From: an uncultured Bacteroidales bacterium
Lineage (GTDB): Bacteria > Bacteroidota > Bacteroidia > Bacteroidales > Bacteroidaceae
NCBI GenBank assembly: GCA_937914945.1
Contig: CALGJF010000033.1
Coordinates: forward strand, 1 to 47,717
Direction: 5' to 3'
Length of the DNA: 47,717 nucleotides
This document shows, piece by piece, positions 1 to 6,878 of the stretch. How positions within the stretch are numbered: position 1 is the first letter of the stretch; each line of letters begins with the position of its first letter. Position numbers and translations under genes: made by a program. The notes beneath the pieces are model-generated. The model was not told the DNA's origin. It searched no databases and saw only the letters and a list, made by a program, of their open reading frames with translations.

Positions 1-637
1 CGCGTACATCATCGGCACCATAGCAACGTACTTTTGCACGGGGGCCGTCGCTGTAAGCGATTTCGCGCACGATGTTAAGCTCGCCTGTGAAGTAGTCGAA
101 CTGTGTCTGTACGTATGTAAAGCCGTTTATGCGTGAGATAATCTGCGCAGCGTCTTTGCCAAGACCGTTGAGGATGCAACGGAGGGGCTCTTTACGTACT
201 TTGTCTGCCTTAGCGGCAATTTTGATAGCTCCCTCGGCAGCTGCGAATGACTCGTGGCCTGCCAAGAATGCAAAGCACTTTGTCTCCTCGCGCAACAAAC
301 GTGCTGCAAGGTTACCGTGGCCGATACCTACCTTGCGGTCGTCGGCTACTGAACCGGGGATGCAGAATGACTGCAAGCCCAAACCGATTGCCTCGGCTGC
401 ATCAGCTGCGTTCTTGCAACCTTTCTTCAATGCGATGGCTGCACCTACTACATACGCCCATTTAGCGTTCTCGAAACAGATGGGCTGTGTCTCCTCACAA
501 GTTTTGTAAGGGTCGATACCATACTGCTCGCAAATCTCGTTAGCCTCTTCGATGCTAGCGATACCATTCTCGTTCAAGACAGCAAGGATCTGCTTGATAC
601 GACGATCCTGACTTTCAAATTTTACGGGTCTTATCAT
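1..637 (-). CDS. GGGtGRT protein, 3' end beyond the window
   Basis: Only the first 212 codons are present; the gene runs off the left edge. I recognise it as the GGGtGRT family, a conserved bacterial protein of unknown biochemical role that is usually paired with a NifU/IscU-like scaffold, as it is here. It starts at an ATG preceded by a textbook AAGGAGG at ideal spacing, which is uncommon in Bacteroidota and suggests strong translation. The sequence is rich in Ala, Gly and Cys. It lies 13 bases downstream of the NifU-like gene in the same orientation, so they are very likely co-transcribed. Codon choice (GTA, GCT, CGT, AAG) suggests high expression. Link to Fe-S metabolism is inferred from the neighbour only. 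Confidence 0.8.
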   Translation of the reverse strand, partial: MIRPVKFESQDRRIKQILAVLNENGIASIEEANEICEQYGIDPYKTCEETQPICFENAKWAYVVGAAIALKKGCKNAADAAEAIGLGLQSFCIPGSVADDRKVGIGHGNLAARLLREETKCFAFLAGHESFAAAEGAIKIAAKADKVRKEPLRCILNGLGKDAAQIISRINGFTYVQTQFDYFTGELNIVREIAYSDGPRAKVRCYGADDVR

Positions 638-645
638 AGCTCAAT

Positions 646-652
646 CCTCCTT
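646..652 (-). promoter_or_regulatory. Strong Shine-Dalgarno of the GGGtGRT gene
   Basis: AAGGAGG on the minus strand, 8 nt before the ATG at 637. It overlaps the stop codon of the upstream NifU-like gene, which favours coupled translation. Most other genes in the window lack a clear Shine-Dalgarno sequence. Confidence 0.75.
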
Positions 653-1352
653 ATTCTTTACGTGGGTCAATGTATTTAACTGCGCCGTCTTCCTCTTTGA
701 AGCGACCATATGTCTTAGTGAGGTTCTTAACAGCCTCGTTGGCATCGGTACCTTTCTTAATCTCGTCCATGAGCTGGCCGAGGTTGATGAATTGGTAACC
801 GCAAATCTCGTCGTTCTTGTCGAGCGCGAGTTTTGTGATGTAACCCTCTGCCATCTCCAAGTAGCGTGAACCCTTTGCCAAAGTACCATAGAGAGTACCT
901 GTCTGGCTGCGAAGTCCTTTACCCAAGTCCTCCAAGCCTGCACCGATAATCAAACCACCCTCTGAGAAAGCCGATTGGCTGCGGCCGTAAACAATCTGCA
1001 AGAACAATTCGCGCATTGCAGTGTTGATAGCGTCGCAAACAAGGTCGGTGTTGAGAGCCTCAAGGATTGTCTTGCCGGGGAGAATCTCCGATGCCATGGC
1101 GGCAGAGTGAGTCATACCCGAGCAACCGATTGTCTCTACAAGAGCCTCCTGAATGATACCGTTCTTGATGTTCAAAGATAGCTTACAAGCACCCTGCTGG
1201 GGAGCGCACCAGCCAATACCGTGTGTGAAACCCGAAATGTCGGCAACCTCTTTAGCCTTAATCCATTTGCCCTCCTCGGGAATGGGTGCGGGACCGTGGT
1301 TGGGACCTTTCTTCACTACACACATGTTTTCTACTTCGTGTGAATAAACCAT
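651..1352 (-). CDS. NifU/IscU-like iron-sulfur cluster assembly scaffold protein
   Basis: A 233-aa protein with the features of the NifU N-terminal (IscU-like) scaffold family that accompanies GGGtGRT proteins. Candidate metal or cluster ligands are the cysteines in GWCAPQQGAC (about residues 48-56) and the IGCSGMTHS motif (about residue 77), which resembles the conserved IscU GCS segment. It would act in the cytoplasm. It differs from classical IscU in length (about 130 aa) and in its C-terminal extension. It is the first gene of a minus-strand pair with the GGGtGRT gene and has a good -33/-7 promoter about 56 bp upstream. The family assignment is fairly sure; actual cluster transfer is not shown. 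Confidence 0.8.
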   Translation of the reverse strand: MVYSHEVENMCVVKKGPNHGPAPIPEEGKWIKAKEVADISGFTHGIGWCAPQQGACKLSLNIKNGIIQEALVETIGCSGMTHSAAMASEILPGKTILEALNTDLVCDAINTAMRELFLQIVYGRSQSAFSEGGLIIGAGLEDLGKGLRSQTGTLYGTLAKGSRYLEMAEGYITKLALDKNDEICGYQFINLGQLMDEIKKGTDANEAVKNLTKTYGRFKEEDGAVKYIDPRKE

Positions 1353-1407
1353 AATTTTTTATGTTTAAATTGTGAAACTGGTTAATAAAATCTAATCCTT
1401 TCAATTT

Positions 1408-1439
1408 GCGAAGATATGAAAAATATATTTTAATACAAA
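1408..1439 (-). promoter_or_regulatory. Promoter of the NifU-like/GGGtGRT operon
   Basis: On the minus strand, TTTG (1436-1439) is followed after 19 bp by TATCTTCGC (1408-1416). This matches the Bacteroidota -33/-7 pattern. It leaves a leader of about 50 nt before the ATG at 1352. Confidence 0.65.
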
Positions 1440-1605
1440 CATGCAGGCGAAAATGTTTGCAAAAAATATTGGGGATTGCTTGGCTGTTTCGGCAATGGGG
1501 GTGTTGTCTATGCGTGCGTGGTTTCTTTATTGCTTGTAAATGATTGTTTCCTTTTTCCTGCCTACATGCTAAAAAAATATAATAAACGCGCGATAATTGC
1601 ATTGG

Positions 1606-1639
1606 TTTGCATTTTTTCCACAAATTGTGCTTATCTTTG
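1606..1639 (+). promoter_or_regulatory. Promoter of the lipoprotein gene at 1684
   Basis: TTTG at 1606-1609 and TATCTTTG at 1632-1639, gap 22 bp, which is slightly longer than the usual 19-21. The -7 is a perfect TAnnTTTG. Confidence 0.55.
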
Positions 1640-1683
1640 TATCTTGTTGTCAATGATTAAATAATATATAAGTATATTTTGCA

Positions 1684-2523
1684 ATGAAGAAACTGCTTTC
1701 AAATCTATTACTTATGCTTTTGTCTGCCGCGGCTTTTATAGCATGCAGTGGTAGCGTGGAGTCGTATAGCGAGGTCTATTTCAGTAATGTATATAATGTG
1801 AAAGATGGTGGGAACCCTAATTTCGTTTTTTGCGATGCTATCTTTGCCGATACTGCATACCCGATTAAAAAGAGCGGGGCTCCGGGTTTGGGCACGGGCG
1901 AGCGTGCATATTTGAAAATGAAAACAGAGTTCGATGCCTATGCCATGAGTAAACCTCAAGTGGCTCTTGTAGAAATTATAACAAAGTTTACACCCAAGCC
2001 CATGAGTACAAAGGGTAGTTTCGATGCGACATTATATAACGATGCTTTCTCATCGGTCGATCCGATAATCTTTTCCGATTTCTGGAGAGGCTTTGAATTC
2101 TACGATTATCTATGGGCCGACGACAAAACACAGAATGTGGCTGTGAGGTACAACGAGGAACTGAATTGCACCCCCAAGATGACGGTTGACAGCTTGCGCA
2201 ATGGCACGCTCTTTTTCCGTCTCTATGCCAACCTTGAGAATCGCGGATGGGGGGCTGATAATGAAACATATAAATATGATAATATCCCCGGTAAGGTATG
2301 TAGAATACTCTCATTCAATATGGATTGGGATATGATTTACAACGAACTCACTGCCGCCGAGAGGGAGGAGATAGTAGCCATAGATTCACTGCGCAGCAAC
2401 ATATCGCTTGTTGTTAATGGTTGTGTCAAAGATAAAGACGGCATGTATATTCCAAAGGGCGCATTTACCAACAGCAAAGTGCGTAAAAGTAAATTTGCAA
2501 ACGGCCTATACAAGCGTAAATAG
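1684..2523 (+). CDS. Lipoprotein of unknown function, possibly NigD-like
   Basis: A 279-aa protein with a lipoprotein signal peptide: KK at the N-terminus, a hydrophobic stretch, and lipobox AFIAC with Cys near residue 21. The mature protein is mostly predicted beta. Its layout, with a short N-terminal barrel-like part and a later segment containing DPI..SDFWRGFEFYDYLW, recalls NigD-like lipoproteins (OB domain plus beta-sandwich), but this is weak. It is followed after 35 bases by the Yip1-like gene and then smpB, so it may begin a short operon. It probably sits in the outer membrane or faces the periplasm. No catalytic motif is visible. Confidence 0.7.
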   Translation: MKKLLSNLLLMLLSAAAFIACSGSVESYSEVYFSNVYNVKDGGNPNFVFCDAIFADTAYPIKKSGAPGLGTGERAYLKMKTEFDAYAMSKPQVALVEIITKFTPKPMSTKGSFDATLYNDAFSSVDPIIFSDFWRGFEFYDYLWADDKTQNVAVRYNEELNCTPKMTVDSLRNGTLFFRLYANLENRGWGADNETYKYDNIPGKVCRILSFNMDWDMIYNELTAAEREEIVAIDSLRSNISLVVNGCVKDKDGMYIPKGAFTNSKVRKSKFANGLYKRK

Positions 2524-2558
2524 CGCCTTGCCCGGCTGCGCAAAAGGATAATGGCAAT

Positions 2559-3131
2559 ATGAATTTCAAGAAACTCACCGATATGGTGCTTATGCTGGTT
2601 TCGCAACCGGCAAAGGCTTGGAGGCAAATCTCGCACAACGAGAGCAGGGCTCCCATGTTCAATGAGTATCTCTATCCATTAATAATGATTTGCTGCCTAT
2701 CCACTCTGTTGGGTACTCTCTTTACCCATGAGTGGGGTACCGAAAGTTTCTATTTTGCAGTGGTGAAGATGGGTGTGCAGTTTGCAACCCTCTTCCTTGC
2801 CTATCATATCCTTGCCTTTTCTGTTGCAAAAATTTCGACAACATACATGAAGGCCGAGTATGACCGCCTGCACACCGACCAGCTGGCAGCCTATTCCATG
2901 GTGGTTGTTCTTCTGCTGGAGATACTGCTGGCGCTCTTCCCAAATTTCAGAATAATAGGTTGGTTGCTGCAATTTTACACCATCAAGGTGGTGTGGGATG
3001 GTGCCGCAGTCCTCATGCGCATCCCCGAAGAGCGCCGCTTTACATTTACAATCGCAGTGTCGGCACTTGTCATATTGGTGCCATTCGTCATGGGAACAAT
3101 CATGTCGGGGCTCTCGACAAATTTAGGATAA
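2559..3131 (+). CDS. Yip1-family membrane protein
   Basis: A 190-aa integral membrane protein with about five hydrophobic segments (roughly residues 35-55, 68-90, 112-130, 135-155, 165-185). The N-terminal soluble stretch with the pattern PAKAWRQI is typical of bacterial Yip1-domain proteins (also annotated DUF1282), whose function is unknown. It lies 35 bases after the lipoprotein gene and 6 bases before smpB, so it is likely co-transcribed with both. Family call is moderately sure from topology and the N-terminal motif; no function is assigned. Confidence 0.75.
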   Translation: MNFKKLTDMVLMLVSQPAKAWRQISHNESRAPMFNEYLYPLIMICCLSTLLGTLFTHEWGTESFYFAVVKMGVQFATLFLAYHILAFSVAKISTTYMKAEYDRLHTDQLAAYSMVVVLLLEILLALFPNFRIIGWLLQFYTIKVVWDGAAVLMRIPEERRFTFTIAVSALVILVPFVMGTIMSGLSTNLG

Positions 3132-3137
3132 CCTCTT

Positions 3138-3599
3138 ATGGATAAGAAAGTACCAAATATAAATATAAAGAACAGGCGTGCCACGTTTGATTACATCATT
3201 ACCGATACCTACACGGCAGGCCTTGTGCTCACCGGCACGGAGATTAAGTCCATACGCCTATCCAAGGTGAGCCTTGTTGATACATATTGTATCTTTATAG
3301 GCGATGAATTGTGGGTTAAGAATATGCACATAGCCGAGTATTTTTACGGCTCGTACAACAATCACTCGGCACGGCGCGACCGTAAGTTGCTCCTTGAACG
3401 CAAGGAACTGCGTAAATTGCAACAAGCTGTAAAGAATCCCGGATTCACAATTGTACCCACACGCCTGTTCATAAACGAAAAGGGGCTGGCAAAGTTAGTT
3501 ATCGGTCTCGCACGCGGCAAGCACGAATATGACAAGCGCGAAACACTGAAAGAGCGCGACGACAAGCGCGAGATGGACCGAATAAAAAGAATCTATTGA
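3138..3599 (+). CDS. smpB: SsrA-binding protein SmpB
   Basis: A 153-aa tmRNA-binding protein for trans-translation, the rescue of stalled ribosomes. Landmarks are NINIKNRRATFDY at the start, the TGTEIKSIR motif of the OB fold, the NMHIAEY segment, the ARGKHEYDKRETLKERD motif that contacts tmRNA, and a basic C-terminal tail that mimics mRNA in the ribosome. Length is normal for the family. It begins 6 bases after the Yip1-like gene and ends just before a strong intrinsic terminator at 3608-3646, so it closes that transcription unit. The tmRNA gene itself is not in the window. Confidence 0.97.
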   Translation: MDKKVPNINIKNRRATFDYIITDTYTAGLVLTGTEIKSIRLSKVSLVDTYCIFIGDELWVKNMHIAEYFYGSYNNHSARRDRKLLLERKELRKLQQAVKNPGFTIVPTRLFINEKGLAKLVIGLARGKHEYDKRETLKERDDKREMDRIKRIY

Positions 3600-3607
3600 C
3601 AATTCAG

Positions 3608-3646
3608 GTGGGGCGACGGCTACGAGCATGGTCGCCGCACTTTTTT
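3608..3646 (+). terminator. Intrinsic terminator after smpB
   Basis: A 10-bp stem (3608-3617 with 3631-3640, one mismatch) with a 13-nt loop and a run of six T at 3641-3646. Confidence 0.85.
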
Positions 3647-3662
3647 ATCATACATTAGCTAA

Positions 3663-6440
3663 ATGACACTGAAAGACGCATTAAAAGATAGAATACTTGT
3701 GCTCGATGGCGCAATGGGCACAATGATACAGCAATATTCACTCACCGAGGAGGATTTTCGCGGCGAGCGTTTCGCCGGGCACAATGTTCAGTTGAAAGGG
3801 AACAACGACCTGCTTGTGCTCACCCGTCCTGATGTAATCGAGGAGATACACGGCAAGTATCTGAATGGTGGTGCCGATATCATTGAAACCTGCACCTTTA
3901 ATGCCAACCGTATCTCGCAAGCCGAGTATGGTTGCGCCCATTTATGTCGCGAAATAAACATGGCTGCGGCGAAGATTGCACGCAAGGCTGCCGCTTGCTA
4001 TTCCGGTGTGAAACCGCGCTATGTGGTGGGCTCGGTGGGCCCCACAAGCCGCACCTGCTCAATGAGCCCCGATGTGGAGAATCCTGCTTTGCGCAACCTC
4101 ACGTTCGATACCTTGGTGGATGCTTATATCGAACAGATGCTTGCTCTCATAGAGGGTGGAGTGGATGCCCTGCTTTGCGAAACAATCTTCGATACCCTCA
4201 ATGCCAAGGCTGCCGTCTATGCTGCCGATGAGGCTATGAAATTGGCAGGGCGCGAGGTGCCTGTCATGCTCTCCTTTACCGTTGCCGACAGTAGCGGCCG
4301 TATCCTTTCGGGGCAATCCATCGAGGCTTTTGTGGCATCGGTAATGAGCCGTAATCTGTTGTCGATAGGCCTTAACTGCTCGTTTGGTGCTGAGCAGATG
4401 AAACCCTTTATCAAGCGTCTTGCCGAAATTGCTCCTTGCTATGTGAGCGCATACCCCAACGCCGGCCTCCCCAATGAGTTCGGAGCCTATGACCAGACAG
4501 CCTATGAGATGGCAATGCTGATGAAGGAGTATATGGACGAAGGGCTTGTGAACATCGTAGGCGGCTGCTGCGGTACCACTAACGAACACATATCATATCT
4601 TGCCGTTCTTGCGGCAGAGAGGCAGCCGCGCAAGCCGGTGCTGTATCCCGCGGATATGTGGCTTTCGGGCCTCGACCGCCTGGTAGTAAACCGCAGTATG
4701 AACTTCATAAACATTGGCGAGCGTTGCAACGTGGCAGGCTCGCGCAAGTTCCTGCGTCTTATAAACGAAAAGAACTACACCGAAGCACTTAAAATAGCCC
4801 GCACTCAGGTTGAAGATGGCGCACAGGTGCTCGATATAAATTTTGACGACGGCCTGCTCAACAGCAAAGCCGAGATGGTAACCTTCCTTAATCTGCTTGC
4901 CGGCGAGCCCGAAATAGCCCGCTTGCCTGTGATGGTCGATTCTTCCGATTGGAGCGTTATACGCGCCGGTCTCAAATGCCTGCAAGGGCGTGCCATTGTA
5001 AATTCCTTGTCGCTCAAAGAGGGTGAAGCTCTTTTTGTGGAGCGTGCAACCGAAGCAAAGCGTTTAGGTGCAGCCGTTGTAGTAATGGCATTCGACGAGG
5101 AGGGGCAGGCAACTACATACGAGCGCAAGATTGCCGTGTGTAGTCGCGCGTTTGATATTTTGGTCAATAAGGTAGGCTTTGAATCGCATGATATAATCTT
5201 CGACCCCAATATCCTTGCCGTGGCAACAGGCATTGAGGAACACGCTACTTATGGCATAGATTTTATCCGTGCCTGTGCGTGGATAAAAGAGAATCTGCGC
5301 GGGGCGCACATAAGCGGCGGAGTGAGCAACCTGTCGTTTTCGTTCCGCGGTAATAATTATGTGCGCGAGGCTATGCACGCCGTGTTCCTCTATCATGCCA
5401 TAAATGCAGGTATGGATATGGGTATCGTAAATCCACGCACATCGGTTCAGTACGACGATATTCCCGCCCCTGTGCGCACGGCAATAGAGGATGTTATCCT
5501 CAACCGCACCCCCGATGCAACGGAGAACCTCATTGCAATAGCCGAACAACTGAAAAACAAAGAGGTGGGCACGGTGCATGGCGGCGACGATGCATGGCGC
5601 GCAGGCACCGTGGACGAACGCCTTGAATACGCTTTGCTAAAAGGTGTTGGCGATTATCTGCCACAGGATATAGCCGAGGCTGTCGATAAATACAAAACAG
5701 CCATAGCTGTTATAAGCGGCCCTCTTATGGCTGGCATGAGCCATGTGGGTGAGCTGTTTGGCGCGGGCAAATTGTTCTTGCCACAAGTGGTAAAGACCGC
5801 CCGCACCATGAAGGAGGCTGTTGCGCTGCTGCAACCGCTTATAGAGGCCGATAAAAGCCAAATGGCGGCATCGGCAGGCAAGGTGGTTATTGCCACCGTT
5901 AAAGGCGATGTGCACGACATAGGCAAGAACATAGCAGGTGTGGTAATGGGTTGCAACGGCTACGATATAAACGACTTGGGTGTAATGGTGCCTTCCAATA
6001 TCATTGTATCGGCGGCAAAAGAGAGCGGTGCCGATATGGTTATTTTGAGCGGTCTTATCACCCCCTCGCTCGAGGAGATGATTACCGTAGTGCGGGAAAT
6101 GAAGGCTGCCGGCCTCTCCATTCCCGTGCTCATAGCGGGTGCCACCACCAGCCCCATGCACACTGCTTTGAAAATCGCGCCGGCATACGATGGAGTGGTG
6201 GTTCATGTAAAGGATGTGTCGCAGAATGTTATTGTGGCATCCAAATTGCTTGGCAAGCAGGCAGACCGTGATGCTTTTGTAGCTGCAGTGCGTGCCGAAC
6301 AGGAAGAATTGCGCGCTCAAGCTGCCGGCAAGGAGCAGCAGCAACTGCGTTCGCTTGCCGCTGCACGCGAGAACAAGATTCGCCTTTTTGGCGATGTGCA
6401 AACCCACAGCGATGAGTGTAATTGCGGCTGTTGCAAATAA
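3663..6440 (+). CDS. metH: Cobalamin-dependent methionine synthase without the activation domain
   Basis: A 925-aa MetH that transfers a methyl group from methyltetrahydrofolate to homocysteine through cobalamin. Domains: homocysteine-binding barrel (about 1-310) with zinc ligands in GLNCSFG (Cys near 239) and GGCCGTT (301-302); pterin-binding barrel (about 325-600, with NFINIGERCNVAGS); cap domain (about 630-740); and B12-binding domain with the DVHDIGKN signature near 748, whose His is the lower cobalt ligand. The protein stops soon after the B12 domain and ends in a short Cys-rich tail, CNCGCCK. E. coli MetH is about 1,227 aa; the missing part is the C-terminal SAM-binding reactivation domain. 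No cobalamin riboswitch fits in the 63-base upstream gap. Confidence 0.95.
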   Translation: MTLKDALKDRILVLDGAMGTMIQQYSLTEEDFRGERFAGHNVQLKGNNDLLVLTRPDVIEEIHGKYLNGGADIIETCTFNANRISQAEYGCAHLCREINMAAAKIARKAAACYSGVKPRYVVGSVGPTSRTCSMSPDVENPALRNLTFDTLVDAYIEQMLALIEGGVDALLCETIFDTLNAKAAVYAADEAMKLAGREVPVMLSFTVADSSGRILSGQSIEAFVASVMSRNLLSIGLNCSFGAEQMKPFIKRLAEIAPCYVSAYPNAGLPNEFGAYDQTAYEMAMLMKEYMDEGLVNIVGGCCGTTNEHISYLAVLAAERQPRKPVLYPADMWLSGLDRLVVNRSMNFINIGERCNVAGSRKFLRLINEKNYTEALKIARTQVEDGAQVLDINFDDGLLNSKAEMVTFLNLLAGEPEIARLPVMVDSSDWSVIRAGLKCLQGRAIVNSLSLKEGEALFVERATEAKRLGAAVVVMAFDEEGQATTYERKIAVCSRAFDILVNKVGFESHDIIFDPNILAVATGIEEHATYGIDFIRACAWIKENLRGAHISGGVSNLSFSFRGNNYVREAMHAVFLYHAINAGMDMGIVNPRTSVQYDDIPAPVRTAIEDVILNRTPDATENLIAIAEQLKNKEVGTVHGGDDAWRAGTVDERLEYALLKGVGDYLPQDIAEAVDKYKTAIAVISGPLMAGMSHVGELFGAGKLFLPQVVKTARTMKEAVALLQPLIEADKSQMAASAGKVVIATVKGDVHDIGKNIAGVVMGCNGYDINDLGVMVPSNIIVSAAKESGADMVILSGLITPSLEEMITVVREMKAAGLSIPVLIAGATTSPMHTALKIAPAYDGVVVHVKDVSQNVIVASKLLGKQADRDAFVAAVRAEQEELRAQAAGKEQQQLRSLAAARENKIRLFGDVQTHSDECNCGCCK

Positions 6441-6878
6441 AAAAGCTGCAACCGGTGTTATGTAATAAAATGGTAATATTTATTTCGTAAACTTACGCGC
6501 TTGAATTTATACAGCTATATGCAAACTACCCTGTATTGTCATTTCGAACGTATGTGAGAAATCCACTTAGATACTTCACTGCGTTCAGTATGACTAAACG
6601 AGTTTTGTTATTGTTACAACAAAATAGGCGCTTATATACAAATTACACTAAATGTAAAATTGTCATTTCGAACGTATGTGAGAAATCTATTCAGATACTT
6701 CACTGCGTTCAGTATGACTAAACGAGTTTTGTTATTGTTACAACAAAATAGGCGCTTATATACAAATTACACTAAATGTAAAATTGTCATTTCGAACGTA
6801 TGTGAGAAATCTATTTAGATACTTCACTGCGTTCAGTATGACAAAACAGAGTTTTGTTATTGTTACAAAAATATACAG
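6441..6878. other. Intergenic region with tandem palindromic repeats
   Basis: This 438-base AT-rich gap between metH and the Ca2+ ATPase gene is dominated by a 124-bp tandem array (separate entry). The first 95 bases, 6441-6535, show no clear terminator or gene. Short open frames across the array are repeat-derived and not credible genes. Confidence 0.7.
6538..6870 (+). repeat. 124-bp tandem array built on a palindromic repeat, 2.7 copies
   Basis: Three copies of a roughly 57-bp imperfect palindrome start at 6538, 6662 and 6786, exactly 124 bp apart. Each begins GTCATTTCGAACGTATGTGA and ends CGTTCAGTATGAC, the two halves being inverted versions of each other. The palindromes are separated by a 67-bp AT-rich spacer that is almost identical between copies (it includes GTTTTGTTATTGTTACAA and GGCGCTTATATACAAATT). 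The third copy is truncated within the spacer, 9-10 bases before the ATPase start codon. Isolated relatives occur at three other loci in the window. Confidence 0.95.

Larger units (their letters stand above)
1353..1683. other. Divergent intergenic region
   Basis: This 331-base AT-rich gap separates the minus-strand Fe-S pair from the plus-strand lipoprotein gene. It holds two outward promoters (1408-1439 minus, 1606-1639 plus). Between them I see no credible gene, repeat or structured RNA. Confidence 0.6.

Noticed and set aside
3600..3662. Possible cobalamin riboswitch before metH
   Set aside because: The 63-base gap contains only the smpB terminator and is far too short for a riboswitch.
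6536..6721. A 60-aa plus-strand open frame across the tandem array (peptide with repeated FRTYVRN / SNVCEKS segments)
   Set aside because: It is just the palindromic repeat translated; the same peptide fragments recur wherever the repeat does. No start signal or family support.
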